Source: Lachnospiraceae bacterium
GTDB lineage: Bacteria; Bacillota; Clostridia; Lachnospirales; Lachnospiraceae
Direction: 5' to 3'
NCBI GenBank assembly: GCA_017938485.1
Contig: JAGBBM010000048.1
Location: forward strand, 1-57,733
DNA length: 57,733 bases
Translations under genes and position numbers: made by a program
Notes under the pieces: model-generated
Told to the model about the DNA's origin: nothing
What the model saw: the letters and a program-made list of their open reading frames with translations, nothing else
Database searches by the model: none
Part shown: one piece after another, positions 8,178 to 17,212 of the stretch
Layout of the letters: the number at the start of each line of letters is the position of its first letter
How positions within the stretch are numbered: position 1 is the first letter of the stretch

Positions 8178-8209
8178 AAAGGAGGTAATCTGCCTAGATT
8201 ACCTCCTTT
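8178..8209. terminator. Bidirectional terminator between convergent genes
   Basis: A perfect 14-bp stem (8178-8191 with 8196-8209) with a 4-nt loop, A-rich on the left and T-rich on the right. It serves the methylase on the + strand and the short MATE gene on the minus strand. Confidence 0.85.
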
Positions 8210-8212
8210 ATC

Positions 8213-8890
8213 CTACCCCACATTCTCCCTCATCTTCTTCCTCAAATTCACCTCAAAGGCAACAAAATTAAGTACCAGTGCACCAAACCAAGCCACAGTG
8301 TTTGACCAAGCAGTTGCAACAAAACCGATTTCTGATACAAAGAATATAATAACTAAGACACGAATAACCATTTCCAGTACGCCTGAAAGCATAGGCACAA
8401 AAGGATGCCCCATAGCCTGACAGCCACTTCGATATACAAATAAGAAGTTGATAAAAATCAATGTATATCCACAAATAGGCATAAATTCAGCCACTAAGCT
8501 AATTGGCTTTTCTCCGGAGAGCATAAAGCCGGCTAATGTACGTGGAATAAGAACCATGGCAGCACCAAGCACTACATATGCTATGGTGACAATGATGAGA
8601 CTAACCTTAAGTCCCTCACGAATACGCTTGTATTTCCCTGCACCATAATTCTGGCTGGTAAAGGCAACACCTAAACCATTTGAAAAGCCGATGACAAAAT
8701 AGGTCAGGGAAGACATATTTCCCACGGCGGCAAGGGCATTATCCCCTAGTCCCTTTCCCACAATAACTGTGTCAGCTACATTATATATCTGCTGAAGCAT
8801 GTTGGTGAAAAATATAGGAAAGAAGAACTTAAGTATTAGCTTGGAAACCTTTCCTTCTGTTAAGTTGTAGGTCTGTTGTTGCTGCTGCAT
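8213..8890 (-). CDS. Half-size MATE-family transporter (internal deletion)
   Basis: A 225-residue protein, half the usual 450. Residues 1 to about 68 match the start of a MATE protein (LPIFF-like helix, IYNVADTVIVGKGLG, NALAAVGNMSSLT). The sequence then runs straight into the second half (SQNYGAGKYKRIREG, about 79-93) and ends with the normal C-terminus (SGVLEMVIRVL, AVAWFGALV-like helix). Both MATE halves carry a similar motif at the junction, so a recombination between the pseudo-symmetric halves would give this in-frame product. AGGAG precedes the ATG and the frame is intact, so it is expressed in principle. It may be a degraded gene or a dimerising half transporter. Five consecutive Gln follow Met1. 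Confidence 0.8.
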   Translation of the reverse strand: MQQQQQTYNLTEGKVSKLILKFFFPIFFTNMLQQIYNVADTVIVGKGLGDNALAAVGNMSSLTYFVIGFSNGLGVAFTSQNYGAGKYKRIREGLKVSLIIVTIAYVVLGAAMVLIPRTLAGFMLSGEKPISLVAEFMPICGYTLIFINFLFVYRSGCQAMGHPFVPMLSGVLEMVIRVLVIIFFVSEIGFVATAWSNTVAWFGALVLNFVAFEVNLRKKMRENVG

Positions 8891-8954
8891 ATTATACTCC
8901 TAGTTATTTATCTAATTCCTTGTCCTTTGAGAGGACAATAAAATCCCCGTCCCG

Positions 8955-8983
8955 ATTATCTGTCTTTTCGTATAAATAATCAA
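8955..8983 (-). promoter_or_regulatory. Promoter of the half-MATE gene
   Basis: On the minus strand TTGATT (8978-8983), 17-bp spacer, GATAAT (8955-8960), about 65 bases before the start codon. Confidence 0.5.
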
Positions 8984-9023
8984 TAGAGTATATTCAAAAA
9001 TCGTATAATCTCCCCCATCCCCC

Positions 9024-9051
9024 TTGCATCCTACCCGTTTCGTGATATAAT
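9024..9051 (+). promoter_or_regulatory. Extended -10 promoter
   Basis: TTGCAT (9024-9029), 16-bp spacer, TATAAT (9046-9051) preceded by TGA, an extended -10. The predicted start near 9058 leaves almost no leader before the ATG at 9066, which supports translation from 9102. Confidence 0.65.
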
Positions 9052-9101
9052 CAAAGATGTGATTTATGAAAAAACTTTTTAACAAAAGAGAGGAGAAGGT
9101 T

Positions 9102-9968
9102 ATGAAAGAGTTTTGCTTAAAGGCGGGTTTTGTACTAGCCCTAATTGGCACAATTGCCACAGTGGTTATGAGATACCAGATTATATCTATGTTCAAAGAA
9201 CCAGTAGATATATTTGTGGATGGGGTTGAGAGCGAGGAGGACATCAAAGGTGGTCTTCCAATTGAGTCAGATATGTATGCACTTTTAGAGTGCTTCGGTT
9301 CAGAGGAGGTTACAAACAAGAGCCGTTCAGGTGCTGTAACATCAAAGAATACATACTACTATTACATATTGCCTATATTTGTAGGTGAGGAGGATACCTA
9401 CTATGTGGCTATGAAGATACATGAGGATAATGATGATTTGTATGAGTGTGAGCAGATTGCTTACGAGACAGTATCTTATCTTTTAGGTGAGATAGACTAT
9501 ATGGGTTCTCAGTCAGTTCATATATCAGGATATCTTGAGAAGCTTGATAAGGAAAAGTTCGGATACATGAAGGATTGGTTTAGAGAGAGCGGATTCTTCA
9601 CTAGTAGCTCAGATATCAACAAGTACGTACTCCCATATGTGTTCGTATTTGGTGAGAGAGATAGAGTTAGAACTATGTCACTTATAGTTTTAGGTGCTCT
9701 TGTTCTTGGTATTGTACTTATTGTTGTAAGCGTTCTTATGGACAGCAAATATAAGGCAAGACGTAAGCAGTTACAGAGTCTCCAGGGCAGAACAGTTACT
9801 ATAAATGGTGTTGCTCTTGATGTATCCCGTATGGAAGATGTGGATAAGCTTATCTGGGAAGGAAAGACAGAGAAGGCTAAGAAAAAGCTTATGAAGGCTT
9901 ACAGAGCTGACCCTATGCAGGCATCGCAGATTGTTGATGGTTGGATTCAGATAACTGGATTGATGTAA
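9102..9968 (+). CDS. Two-TM membrane protein of unknown function
   Basis: A 288-residue protein with one membrane helix near the N-terminus (AGFVLALIGTIATVVM) and one near residues 190-212 (LIVLGALVLGIVLIVVSVL). The intervening 150 acidic residues probably face outside. After the second helix a basic segment (KYKARRKQLQSLQGR) leads into a cytoplasmic Lys-rich tail. The start at 9102 is chosen for GAGGAGA 7-8 nt upstream; the upstream ATG at 9066 lacks a site. A terminator follows, so it is monocistronic. I do not recognise the family. Confidence 0.6.
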   Translation: MKEFCLKAGFVLALIGTIATVVMRYQIISMFKEPVDIFVDGVESEEDIKGGLPIESDMYALLECFGSEEVTNKSRSGAVTSKNTYYYYILPIFVGEEDTYYVAMKIHEDNDDLYECEQIAYETVSYLLGEIDYMGSQSVHISGYLEKLDKEKFGYMKDWFRESGFFTSSSDINKYVLPYVFVFGERDRVRTMSLIVLGALVLGIVLIVVSVLMDSKYKARRKQLQSLQGRTVTINGVALDVSRMEDVDKLIWEGKTEKAKKKLMKAYRADPMQASQIVDGWIQITGLM

Positions 9969-9977
9969 ATGATATAT

Positions 9978-10015
9978 AAGCACATATGAGGAGAAATCTT
10001 CATATGTGCTTTTTC
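9978..10015 (+). terminator. Intrinsic terminator
   Basis: AAGCACATATGA (9978-9989) pairs with TCATATGTGCTT (10000-10011), followed by TTTTC. Confidence 0.8.
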
Positions 10016-10134
10016 TATGTCACGAATTTGATATTTTTACCTTTCAGATAATATATTTCATAATATTTAAAGACTATAATACAGCTATAATCGGAAGATA
10101 TATCAGTATCTTTAGAAAAAAGGGAGGAAGAAAA

Positions 10135-12531
10135 ATGTCAAAAAAAGCTAAGGCAATTATTGGTGCTTTAATAGTGGTTTTATTTGCCGTAATAGGTGTT
10201 GTAGTGGCAGGGCTTTTTAGCAAAAAGGCTGACAAGAAGGATGATGAGACTACAACTACCGCAGATACTACAGAAACCACAACTACAGAGGAAGAAACTG
10301 TAATTGAGATGGGAGATGATTTGTCCTACGATGGCTACAACCTTGTGTGGCAGGATGAATTTGACGGAGAAAAACTTAACAGAGATGATTGGAATGTGGA
10401 GCTCCATGCCCCAGGCTGGGTAAATGAAGAGTGGCAGGAGTATGTGGACTCTGAGGAAAACATTTACCTTGAGGACGGTAAGTTAGTTTTAAGACCGATT
10501 AAGACTGTGGATGCAAATGGAAATGATTATTACACTTCTGGACGTGTTAACACTCAGAACAAGCACGACTATACATATGGTATCTTTGAGGCTAGACTTA
10601 GAGTGCCAGAGGGAGTAGGTTATCTTCCTGCATTCTGGCTTATGGCTACTGATGAAAATATCTACGGACAGTGGCCAAGATGTGGTGAGGTTGATATCAT
10701 GGAGATTCACGGAAGTGAGACCACAACCAACTATGGTACTATTCACTATGGTAATCCTCACGGACAGAGTCAGGGAACTTATCCACTTTCCAAGGGAAGC
10801 TTTTCAGATGACTTCCACACTTTCACTGTAGAGTGGGAGCCTGGCAAGATTAGCTGGTACGTAGATGGATATCTCTATCACACAGAGTCTAACTGGTACT
10901 CAACTACTGAGGGTCAGGGAACTATTACCTATCCTGCACCATTTGACCAGCCATTTTATATAATTCTTAATTTGGCTGTTGGTGGTAGCTGGGTTGGATA
11001 TCCTGACGAGACTACAGACTTTGAAAATGCAAGATATGAGATAGATTATGTTAGAGTATATCAGAAGGATAGCTATGATGAAAATGTAGCTCCTCCAGAC
11101 AATACAGTTACACTTCGTGAGCCAGATGAAAATGGTGAGTACATTGTAAACGGTGACTATTCTGTGGCCGAGGATTTGACTGACGATATTGATTGGAAGT
11201 TCCTTCTCGACCAGGGTGGCTCCGCTACAGCAACCATAGCAGAAAATGAGATGGTTATTGATGTGACTAGTTCAGGTCAGGTGGATTACAGTGTTCAGCT
11301 TGTGCAGCCAAACTTACCTATGAAGAAGGGTGCAACCTACGAGATTAACTTTGATGCCTACGCAGTGGAAGATAGAACTATGATAGTCTGTGTATCTGCT
11401 CCAGACAAGGCATGGATAAGATATTTCCCAGATACTGTTCTTGATTTGACAACAACTAAGCAGACTTATACTTATCAGTTCACTATGACTGAGGACAATG
11501 ATGCCAATGGACGTCTTGAGTTTAATATGGGAAATGTTCCATCTAGAGCAGGTATAAGAATTTCAAATGTTTCTGTTAAGATGATTGACTATGAGGAGCC
11601 TGCTGATGAGAATGTTAAGTCAGTCCTTGCTGATGGCAACTACATTTATAATGGATACTTCCAAGAGGGTGAGGGTCGTACAGAACATTGGGAGATTGAA
11701 AACTTAGCTAATGGCGAGGTTTCAGTTACAGATTTCGCGGATGGAAGAAGACTTAAGATAGTAGCACCTGAAGGAACAAGTCCAGATACTCCTATAGTTT
11801 TATCTCAGAGCGAGCTTGCTATTACAGATGGTGGAGCCTATGCGTCAAGCTTTGAGATTCAAGGAGATAAGGATAAGGTCGTAAAGGTTACATTGGTTGG
11901 TAATGATTATGATATGACTATGACTGGTGATGTGGATAAGTTCCAGGAAAAGATAGTTGCAGCAGGTGGAAATGCTGTGAAATTTATTATCACTGAGCCG
12001 GGAACCTACTACATTGACAATGTTAGACTTATGGAAGATAGCTTGATACTAAATGGAAGCTTTAACGCCGGCTTAGCGGGCTATGAGCCATATGCATATA
12101 CACCTAACAACGTAACTTGGGTTGTAGATAGCTTAAACGAGGACAATGCTATTGACTTTACCATCAACAATACTGGTGCTGAGGCATGGCATATCCAGTT
12201 AAAGCAAAATGGTGTGGAGCTTCAGACTGGCAAGTGGTATAAGTTATCCTTTGAGGCTAAGTCAAGCATAGACAGAAAGATAATGTTTGCTATTCAAAGA
12301 GATGGTAACAAGCACGGCGATGATTGGACACCATACTCTGGTGAGCATATAGTATCTGTAGGTGCTAATTACGAGACCTATGAGATTGAATTCCAGATGA
12401 CAGAACCAACAGACCTAGAGAGTATACTTAGTATTTCTATGGGTGCTGTGGATATGGTTCAGATTAAGGAACAACACAGAATCTGTATAGATAACATCAA
12501 GCTTGAGATGATTGATGGACCCTCTGAATAA
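10135..12531 (+). CDS. Membrane-anchored GH16 endo-beta-glucanase with CBM-like modules
   Basis: A 798-residue surface enzyme. An uncleaved N-terminal helix (about residues 6-28) is followed by a Thr-rich linker (to about 55). A glycoside hydrolase family 16 domain (about 65-320) carries the catalytic E185-V-D187-I-M-E190 motif typical of laminarinase/lichenase-type beta-1,3(4)-glucanases. Three successive beta-sandwich modules follow, each beginning with a N-G-D/Y/S-aromatic start (about 345-510, 515-640 and 645-795). The first and third look like family 4/9 carbohydrate-binding modules. ATG 10135 is chosen because GGGAGG lies 8 nt upstream; the in-frame ATG at 10006 overlaps the preceding terminator. 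It likely degrades plant or fungal beta-glucan at the cell surface. Confidence 0.88.
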   Translation: MSKKAKAIIGALIVVLFAVIGVVVAGLFSKKADKKDDETTTTADTTETTTTEEETVIEMGDDLSYDGYNLVWQDEFDGEKLNRDDWNVELHAPGWVNEEWQEYVDSEENIYLEDGKLVLRPIKTVDANGNDYYTSGRVNTQNKHDYTYGIFEARLRVPEGVGYLPAFWLMATDENIYGQWPRCGEVDIMEIHGSETTTNYGTIHYGNPHGQSQGTYPLSKGSFSDDFHTFTVEWEPGKISWYVDGYLYHTESNWYSTTEGQGTITYPAPFDQPFYIILNLAVGGSWVGYPDETTDFENARYEIDYVRVYQKDSYDENVAPPDNTVTLREPDENGEYIVNGDYSVAEDLTDDIDWKFLLDQGGSATATIAENEMVIDVTSSGQVDYSVQLVQPNLPMKKGATYEINFDAYAVEDRTMIVCVSAPDKAWIRYFPDTVLDLTTTKQTYTYQFTMTEDNDANGRLEFNMGNVPSRAGIRISNVSVKMIDYEEPADENVKSVLADGNYIYNGYFQEGEGRTEHWEIENLANGEVSVTDFADGRRLKIVAPEGTSPDTPIVLSQSELAITDGGAYASSFEIQGDKDKVVKVTLVGNDYDMTMTGDVDKFQEKIVAAGGNAVKFIITEPGTYYIDNVRLMEDSLILNGSFNAGLAGYEPYAYTPNNVTWVVDSLNEDNAIDFTINNTGAEAWHIQLKQNGVELQTGKWYKLSFEAKSSIDRKIMFAIQRDGNKHGDDWTPYSGEHIVSVGANYETYEIEFQMTEPTDLESILSISMGAVDMVQIKEQHRICIDNIKLEMIDGPSE

Positions 12532-12541
12532 TTAATATAAA

Positions 12542-12577
12542 AAGGGGCAGTTGCAACAAAGCGTGCAACTGCCCTTT
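12542..12577. terminator. Terminator between convergent genes
   Basis: A 14-bp stem (12542-12555 with 12564-12577, one G.U) with an 8-nt loop, A-rich left and T-rich right flanks. It separates the GH16 gene from the minus-strand AraC gene. Confidence 0.75.
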
Positions 12578-12580
12578 GAC

Positions 12581-13330
12581 TTATTCTTTTATATCCCAGG
12601 AACTACAATAATTTAAGTCTCTATATTTCTTTGGAGTCATGCCTACATATTTTTTGAAGGCTTGTATAAAATGACTCTGAGAAGAAAAGGACAAGTAATT
12701 TGCTATATCTATTAAACTATAGTCACAATACTTAAGTAGGTTCTGAGACTTCTCAATCTTCTTTTCACGGATATAGTCACTTACTGATACTCCCAGCTCC
12801 TTCTTGAAAAGACGTGAGAGGTAACTGGTGGAAAGCTCTGTGTACTCTGCCAAATCCTCTATGGTGATACGTTCCTTGATGTGTCCGTAGATATAGTCTA
12901 TACAGGCAGTGATTGGTTTTGATGTGCTACTCTTTTGGAGAAGTCGCATCTTGCCTGTAAAGTCCAGCACCATGCTTTCGTGAAGATTAGCTACCCCTTC
13001 TATGGAATTGATATTATCCAACTTGAGGATGTAAAAATCACTCAAGCGATATGCCTGCTCCATCTCAAGACCATTTTCCACACATATTCTGGTAATCATA
13101 GCTGTTGTAATTACAAAATGATACTTGATGTTGGTGAGAGGATTCTTGGAAAGAATACCAGCACCCTGAGAGTCTGTAAAACGCTTTGCCTGACAGTTTT
13201 CTCTTACTGTATCTATATCACCGGAGCTTACCGCGTGATAAAAAGCGTACTCTTCGTTGGCTGGGCGGTGAAAAGAATCTTCTTCGTATTCAGTTGTTTC
13301 CTGTTTGTACCATTCTTCTTGTAAACTCAT
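12581..13330 (-). CDS. AraC-family transcriptional regulator coupled to glnA
   Basis: A 249-residue protein. Two C-terminal helix-turn-helix motifs (IEDLAEYTELSTSYLSRLFK and LIDIANYLSFSSQSHFIQAF, about residues 155-240) define the AraC family. The N-terminal 145 residues are helical and lack a cupin, as in YesN-type regulators. The start codon lies 2 nt after the glnA stop and has no Shine-Dalgarno sequence, so it is probably made by translational coupling from the glnA message. This suggests a regulator whose level follows glutamine synthetase. Its targets are unknown. Confidence 0.8.
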   Translation of the reverse strand: MSLQEEWYKQETTEYEEDSFHRPANEEYAFYHAVSSGDIDTVRENCQAKRFTDSQGAGILSKNPLTNIKYHFVITTAMITRICVENGLEMEQAYRLSDFYILKLDNINSIEGVANLHESMVLDFTGKMRLLQKSSTSKPITACIDYIYGHIKERITIEDLAEYTELSTSYLSRLFKKELGVSVSDYIREKKIEKSQNLLKYCDYSLIDIANYLSFSSQSHFIQAFKKYVGMTPKKYRDLNYCSSWDIKE

Positions 13331-13332
13331 AA

Positions 13333-14757
13333 TTAAAGATTAAAATATTTATCGAACTCTGCTGGATGAGGAATCTTTGATAACTCAAAGCACTCTTTTC
13401 TCTTGTTAGCGATGAAGTTCTTGATAAGCTGCTCTGGGAATACTCCACCAGCTGTAAGGTAGTCGTGGTCAGCCTCAAGTGCATCAAGTGCTGCGTCAAG
13501 AGTAGTAGGAAGGGATGATAACTTAGCCTTCTCCTCATCTGATAAAGTGTAAAGGTTGAAGTCGTATGGTCCCCAGCCATTTGCATGTGGGTCAATCTTG
13601 TTCTTAACTCCGTCAAGACCAGCCATAAGGATAGCTGCATAAGCAAGATATGGATTACAAGTAGCATCTGGGTTACGAATCTCAAATCTTCTTAAGTTAG
13701 GAGTCTTAGCATATGCTGGAATACGGATAACTGCACTACGGTTAGAAGTTGCATAACCAACAGTAACAGGTGCCTCGAATCCAGGGATAAGTCTCTTAAA
13801 TGAGTTAGTACTTGGGTTAGTGATAGCACAGAGTGAAGAAATGTGCTTCAAAAGTCCACCCATAAAGTAGTGAGCTGTCTCACTTAAGTGTGAGTAACCG
13901 TTGTCATCTGAGAAAACTGGCTCTCCATCCTTGAGGAGTAACATATGAACGTGCATACCATTTCCAGCCTCACCGTAAACTGGCTTTGGCATAAATGTAG
14001 CAACCTTACCATACTTAAGAGCTGTGTTGTGGATGATGTACTTAATCATCATAGTAGCATCTGCCATCTTAGACATCTGACCAAGCATAGGCTCAATCTC
14101 AAACTGTCCTGCAGCACCAACCTCTGGGTGATGGTACTTGATAGGGATGCCAGCCTTCTGCATCTCAAGACACATCTCTGAACGGCACTCGTAAGAAGTA
14201 TCAAATGGCTTAGCTACGTGGTAATTCTTCTGGTGAGCAACTACGCAACCCTTGCCCTCTGTATCACTGTTCCAGTATGCCTGTGAAGTGTCTACGTGCA
14301 TAGAAATCTTCTCAGGTGTAACTGACCAGCCTGCATCATCAAATAAGTGGAACTCAAACTCAGGAAGGATAAGCATAGTATCTGCAATACCTGTGTCCTT
14401 CATATATTGCTCAGCGGCCAAAACGATGTTACGTGGATACTGATCCAAAGGACGATTCTCAGGATAATCGATAACCATAGCGTTACCAGTGATAGAGAGT
14501 GTAGGTACACCGCAGAATGGGTCTACCATAGCTGTGTCAAGGTCCGGTATAAATACCATATCACTCTTTTCTACAACTGCGTAACCGTAGTTAGAAGCAT
14601 CGAAACCGATACCCTCAGTAAGTGTTGATTCTGAGAACTGACCTGCTGGAATGGTAACATGACGGAACTGGCCGTTAATGTCAACAATCTTAAAGTCAAT
14701 CATCTGGATATCATTATCTTTAATCATATCCATAAGTTCTGAAACTGTTCTTCCCAT
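13333..14757 (-). CDS. glnA: Type I glutamine synthetase
   Basis: A 474-residue enzyme that makes glutamine from glutamate, ammonia and ATP. Family motifs in order: DASNYGY and FIPDLDT near the N-terminus; EFEFHLF (metal-binding Glu); HHPEVGAAGQFEIE; NGMHVHM; NPSTNSFKRLIPGFEAP (glutamate-binding loop); RRFEIRNPDATCNPYLA. The segment NLYTLSDEE corresponds to the adenylylation loop of beta-type enzymes and contains its Tyr; whether it is modified is unknown. GGAGG precedes the ATG. It is the first gene of a two-gene unit with the AraC gene and diverges from an alcohol dehydrogenase. Confidence 0.96.
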   Translation of the reverse strand: MGRTVSELMDMIKDNDIQMIDFKIVDINGQFRHVTIPAGQFSESTLTEGIGFDASNYGYAVVEKSDMVFIPDLDTAMVDPFCGVPTLSITGNAMVIDYPENRPLDQYPRNIVLAAEQYMKDTGIADTMLILPEFEFHLFDDAGWSVTPEKISMHVDTSQAYWNSDTEGKGCVVAHQKNYHVAKPFDTSYECRSEMCLEMQKAGIPIKYHHPEVGAAGQFEIEPMLGQMSKMADATMMIKYIIHNTALKYGKVATFMPKPVYGEAGNGMHVHMLLLKDGEPVFSDDNGYSHLSETAHYFMGGLLKHISSLCAITNPSTNSFKRLIPGFEAPVTVGYATSNRSAVIRIPAYAKTPNLRRFEIRNPDATCNPYLAYAAILMAGLDGVKNKIDPHANGWGPYDFNLYTLSDEEKAKLSSLPTTLDAALDALEADHDYLTAGGVFPEQLIKNFIANKRKECFELSKIPHPAEFDKYFNL

Positions 14758-14814
14758 TTTTAATTTACCTCCGATACATTTTCTTAAGTTTTCGTATCAA
14801 ACTCTAGTACTTAT

Positions 14815-14843
14815 AGAATACTGTAAAATGGCTGTAATTGCAA
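14815..14843 (-). promoter_or_regulatory. Promoter of glnA
   Basis: Minus strand TTGCAA (14838-14843), 17-bp spacer, TATTCT (14815-14820). The leader also contains an imperfect palindrome GATAC...GTATC between 14773 and 14798 that might be a regulatory site. Confidence 0.5.
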
Positions 14844-14859
14844 TAAATTTGTTTTTTTC

Positions 14860-14888
14860 TTGCTTTATTTTTTGTAGCATTATATTAT
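14860..14888 (+). promoter_or_regulatory. Promoter of the alcohol dehydrogenase gene
   Basis: TTGCTT (14860-14865), 17-bp spacer, TATTAT (14883-14888), 44 bases before the GTG start. Confidence 0.45.
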
Positions 14889-14932
14889 GAAATTAGGGTG
14901 ATTTTTTGTGAATTAAGAAAGGAGAAATTGTA

Positions 14933-16117
14933 GTGGAAAATTTTAATTTTTACAGTCCAACAGAGTTTGTATTTGGTAAGGGCAGAGAAGTTGAATGTGG
15001 TGAGTTGGTTGCTAAGTACGGTGGTACAAAGGTGCTTATTCATTATGGTAGTGGTTCGGTGGTTCGTTCAGGACTTCTTGATAGAGTTAAGAAGTCTTTG
15101 GAGGATAAAGGAATCCCTTATGTAGAACTTGGTGGGGTTCAGCCAAATCCAAGAGATACTAAGATATATGAGGGTATTGAAATTTGCCGCAAGGAAAATG
15201 TGGATTTCATCCTTTCAGTAGGTGGAGGTTCTTGCATAGATAGTTCTAAGGGTATCGCCCTTGGTACACTTTACGATGGAGATTTCTGGGATTTCTACAC
15301 TAGAAAGGCATTCCCTGAAAAGGCACTCCCTGTAGGTACTATTCTTACTATCGCAGCAGCAGGTAGTGAGGGTTCAGGTGCATCAGTTGTAACCAAGGAA
15401 GATGGTATGCTCAAAAGAGATGTGGGCTCAGATATATTAAGACCAAGATTCTCTATTCTCAATCCAGAGCTTACTTGTACACTTCCGGCTTACCAGACAG
15501 CTTGCGGTGCTACAGATATTATGGCTCACGTATTTGAGAGATATTTTACTAACACTAAGGAAGTTGAGATTACAGATAGACTCTGCGAGGCAGTACTTCT
15601 TACTATGATTAAGGAGACTCCTAGAGTTATAGAAGATCCATACAACTACGAGGCTCGTGCCAATATTATGTGGGCGGGAACTGTAGCTCACAATGACATC
15701 GTTGGAGTTGGTCGTTCACAGGACTGGAACAGTCATATGTTAGAGCATGAATTATCAGGTCTTTACGACTGTGCTCACGGTGCAGGACTTGCAGTTATTA
15801 TGCCATCTTGGATGGAGTATGTAATGAATCACAATGTGATGAGATTTGCTCAGATGGCTGTAAGAGTGTGGGGCTGTGAGATGAACTTTGAGAACCCAGA
15901 AGCCACAGCTAAGGAAGGTATCAATTGCTTCCGTAAGTTCCTTGTATCTATCGGAATGCCTATAAACTTTGCAGAGCTTGGAGCAAAGGAAGAAGACATT
16001 CCTAAGCTGGTAGATACTCTCGGTGTAGGAGATGGAGTACGAGGTGGATTTATGGAGCTTAATGCTCAGGATGTAACAAATATCTACAAGATAGCAGTGG
16101 ATGCTAAGGTGAGATAG
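14933..16117 (+). CDS. Iron-containing alcohol dehydrogenase (butanol dehydrogenase-like)
   Basis: A 394-residue cytoplasmic oxidoreductase that reduces aldehydes to alcohols with NAD(P)H. It has the group III dehydrogenase marks: GGGSCIDSSKG (nucleotide binding, about residues 97-107), then metal ligands in CGATDIMAHVFERY, HELSGLYDCAHGAGLA and a further downstream His. It is closest in overall pattern to BdhA/YqhD-type enzymes. Translation begins at GTG 14933 with AAAGGAGA 8 nt upstream. It is monocistronic and ends at a strong hairpin. Physiological substrate is inferred only. Confidence 0.9.
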   Translation: MENFNFYSPTEFVFGKGREVECGELVAKYGGTKVLIHYGSGSVVRSGLLDRVKKSLEDKGIPYVELGGVQPNPRDTKIYEGIEICRKENVDFILSVGGGSCIDSSKGIALGTLYDGDFWDFYTRKAFPEKALPVGTILTIAAAGSEGSGASVVTKEDGMLKRDVGSDILRPRFSILNPELTCTLPAYQTACGATDIMAHVFERYFTNTKEVEITDRLCEAVLLTMIKETPRVIEDPYNYEARANIMWAGTVAHNDIVGVGRSQDWNSHMLEHELSGLYDCAHGAGLAVIMPSWMEYVMNHNVMRFAQMAVRVWGCEMNFENPEATAKEGINCFRKFLVSIGMPINFAELGAKEEDIPKLVDTLGVGDGVRGGFMELNAQDVTNIYKIAVDAKVR

Positions 16118-16131
16118 TAGGGTAATATAAG

Positions 16132-16166
16132 AAAAGCAGGTGGAAGAGATTTCCACCTGTTTTTTT
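16132..16166. terminator. Bidirectional terminator
   Basis: CAGGTGGAA (16137-16145) pairs with TTCCACCTG (16151-16159), extended by AAAAG on the left and T7 on the right. It sits between the dehydrogenase and the convergent hydrolase gene. Confidence 0.8.
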
Positions 16167-17139
16167 AGTTCTGCCATCTTATGGTCGGTTCTGTGAGAAG
16201 AGGATACTTTATTAAAGTGCTTTCCTCTAAGTTGACTTTATGCATATCCACAGCATTAATTATGTGGTTGTCATAGGTTTTGTAATAGTAGATTCCCTTG
16301 TCAGTGTTGCAACAGGAGGAATATATGGTTATCTCATACTGGTTATCATCCACCATAACGCAACCTCTTTGTTGTTCTACGGAACCTAGTATGTGAAAGA
16401 ATTGGCTGACGGATGATTTTTCATCCTCCTTGCATAGGGAGTTTTCCTTTACAAATGTGGCTCGTACAAATCGGGAGGTAGAAGATAAATCCCCTGGCAG
16501 ACCTAAGCCACCCATACCTCTGCTATACACAGATAAGGTATGATTTGGAGCTAATGTGTTAGAAGGAGTATCTCTAGTTACATGCATATAGTTGCACAGA
16601 TTGGTCATATGGTAATCAAAGGGAGGATTGTTTGTTAAAACCCCTATAGGATTGTCGTATATCCTCATGCTCGCATTCATAGTCTCTACAACTATGGATT
16701 TTTCTTTATCAGAAATAATCCAGTGGAGAGGAGAAAGTGGCAGTTCAGGACTAAAATTTATGTCAACCAGATTTAGCCTAGCAAGAAGAACTTTAGCTAC
16801 CTCCACAGTAGCGCATTTACCCAGTATCCAAGGAATAAACTCGAAAGGTGTTATATTGTCTTTTGCAGGGTCGAAAGGGTAATAAGTAGCATTTTTAGGA
16901 AAGTTAAGCCCTGCCATACTTAGTCCCGCTTCATTTGTGGCATCATAGTAAAGAGGGTAGTCGCAAACAACGTATGCCATACCAATCATGGCATAGTGAT
17001 TAGCTAGTGGCTTAACTTTTCTAAACTTAAATTCATAGTTTCTTGGGGCTATGGTTATGCTTTCCTCATAGGAATGCTCGTAATCCATATTTCTTCCAAA
17101 GTAATGGTCTTTGGTTTTAAATGATATTGCGGTACACAA
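16165..17139 (-). CDS. Choloylglycine hydrolase family enzyme (bile salt hydrolase or penicillin V acylase)
   Basis: A 324-residue N-terminal-nucleophile hydrolase. The catalytic Cys is residue 2 and must be exposed by Met removal. R16, D19, N79 (AGLSMAGLNF), N170/N171 (LTNNPPF) and R223/R226 (STSRFVRA) match the family's active-site set. The start is TTG at 17139-17137. AAAGGAG lies 10 nt upstream and no other start would place Cys at position 2. The family deconjugates taurine- or glycine-bile salts or cleaves penicillin V; the sequence alone does not decide. It follows an AraC regulator by 73 nt on the same strand, opposite a MATE exporter. Confidence 0.88.
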   Translation of the reverse strand: MCTAISFKTKDHYFGRNMDYEHSYEESITIAPRNYEFKFRKVKPLANHYAMIGMAYVVCDYPLYYDATNEAGLSMAGLNFPKNATYYPFDPAKDNITPFEFIPWILGKCATVEVAKVLLARLNLVDINFSPELPLSPLHWIISDKEKSIVVETMNASMRIYDNPIGVLTNNPPFDYHMTNLCNYMHVTRDTPSNTLAPNHTLSVYSRGMGGLGLPGDLSSTSRFVRATFVKENSLCKEDEKSSVSQFFHILGSVEQQRGCVMVDDNQYEITIYSSCCNTDKGIYYYKTYDNHIINAVDMHKVNLEESTLIKYPLLTEPTIRWQN

Positions 17140-17212
17140 ATTTTTAACGCTCCTTTAATTGATAAGAGGTATTTTGCCCTTGGAGAAGCTAGAATATGCA
17201 TACGCTAAAATT

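Noticed and set aside
10006-10134. Upstream start of the GH16 gene
   Set aside because: The extra 43 codons overlap a terminator and have no ribosome site; GGGAGG selects the ATG at 10135.
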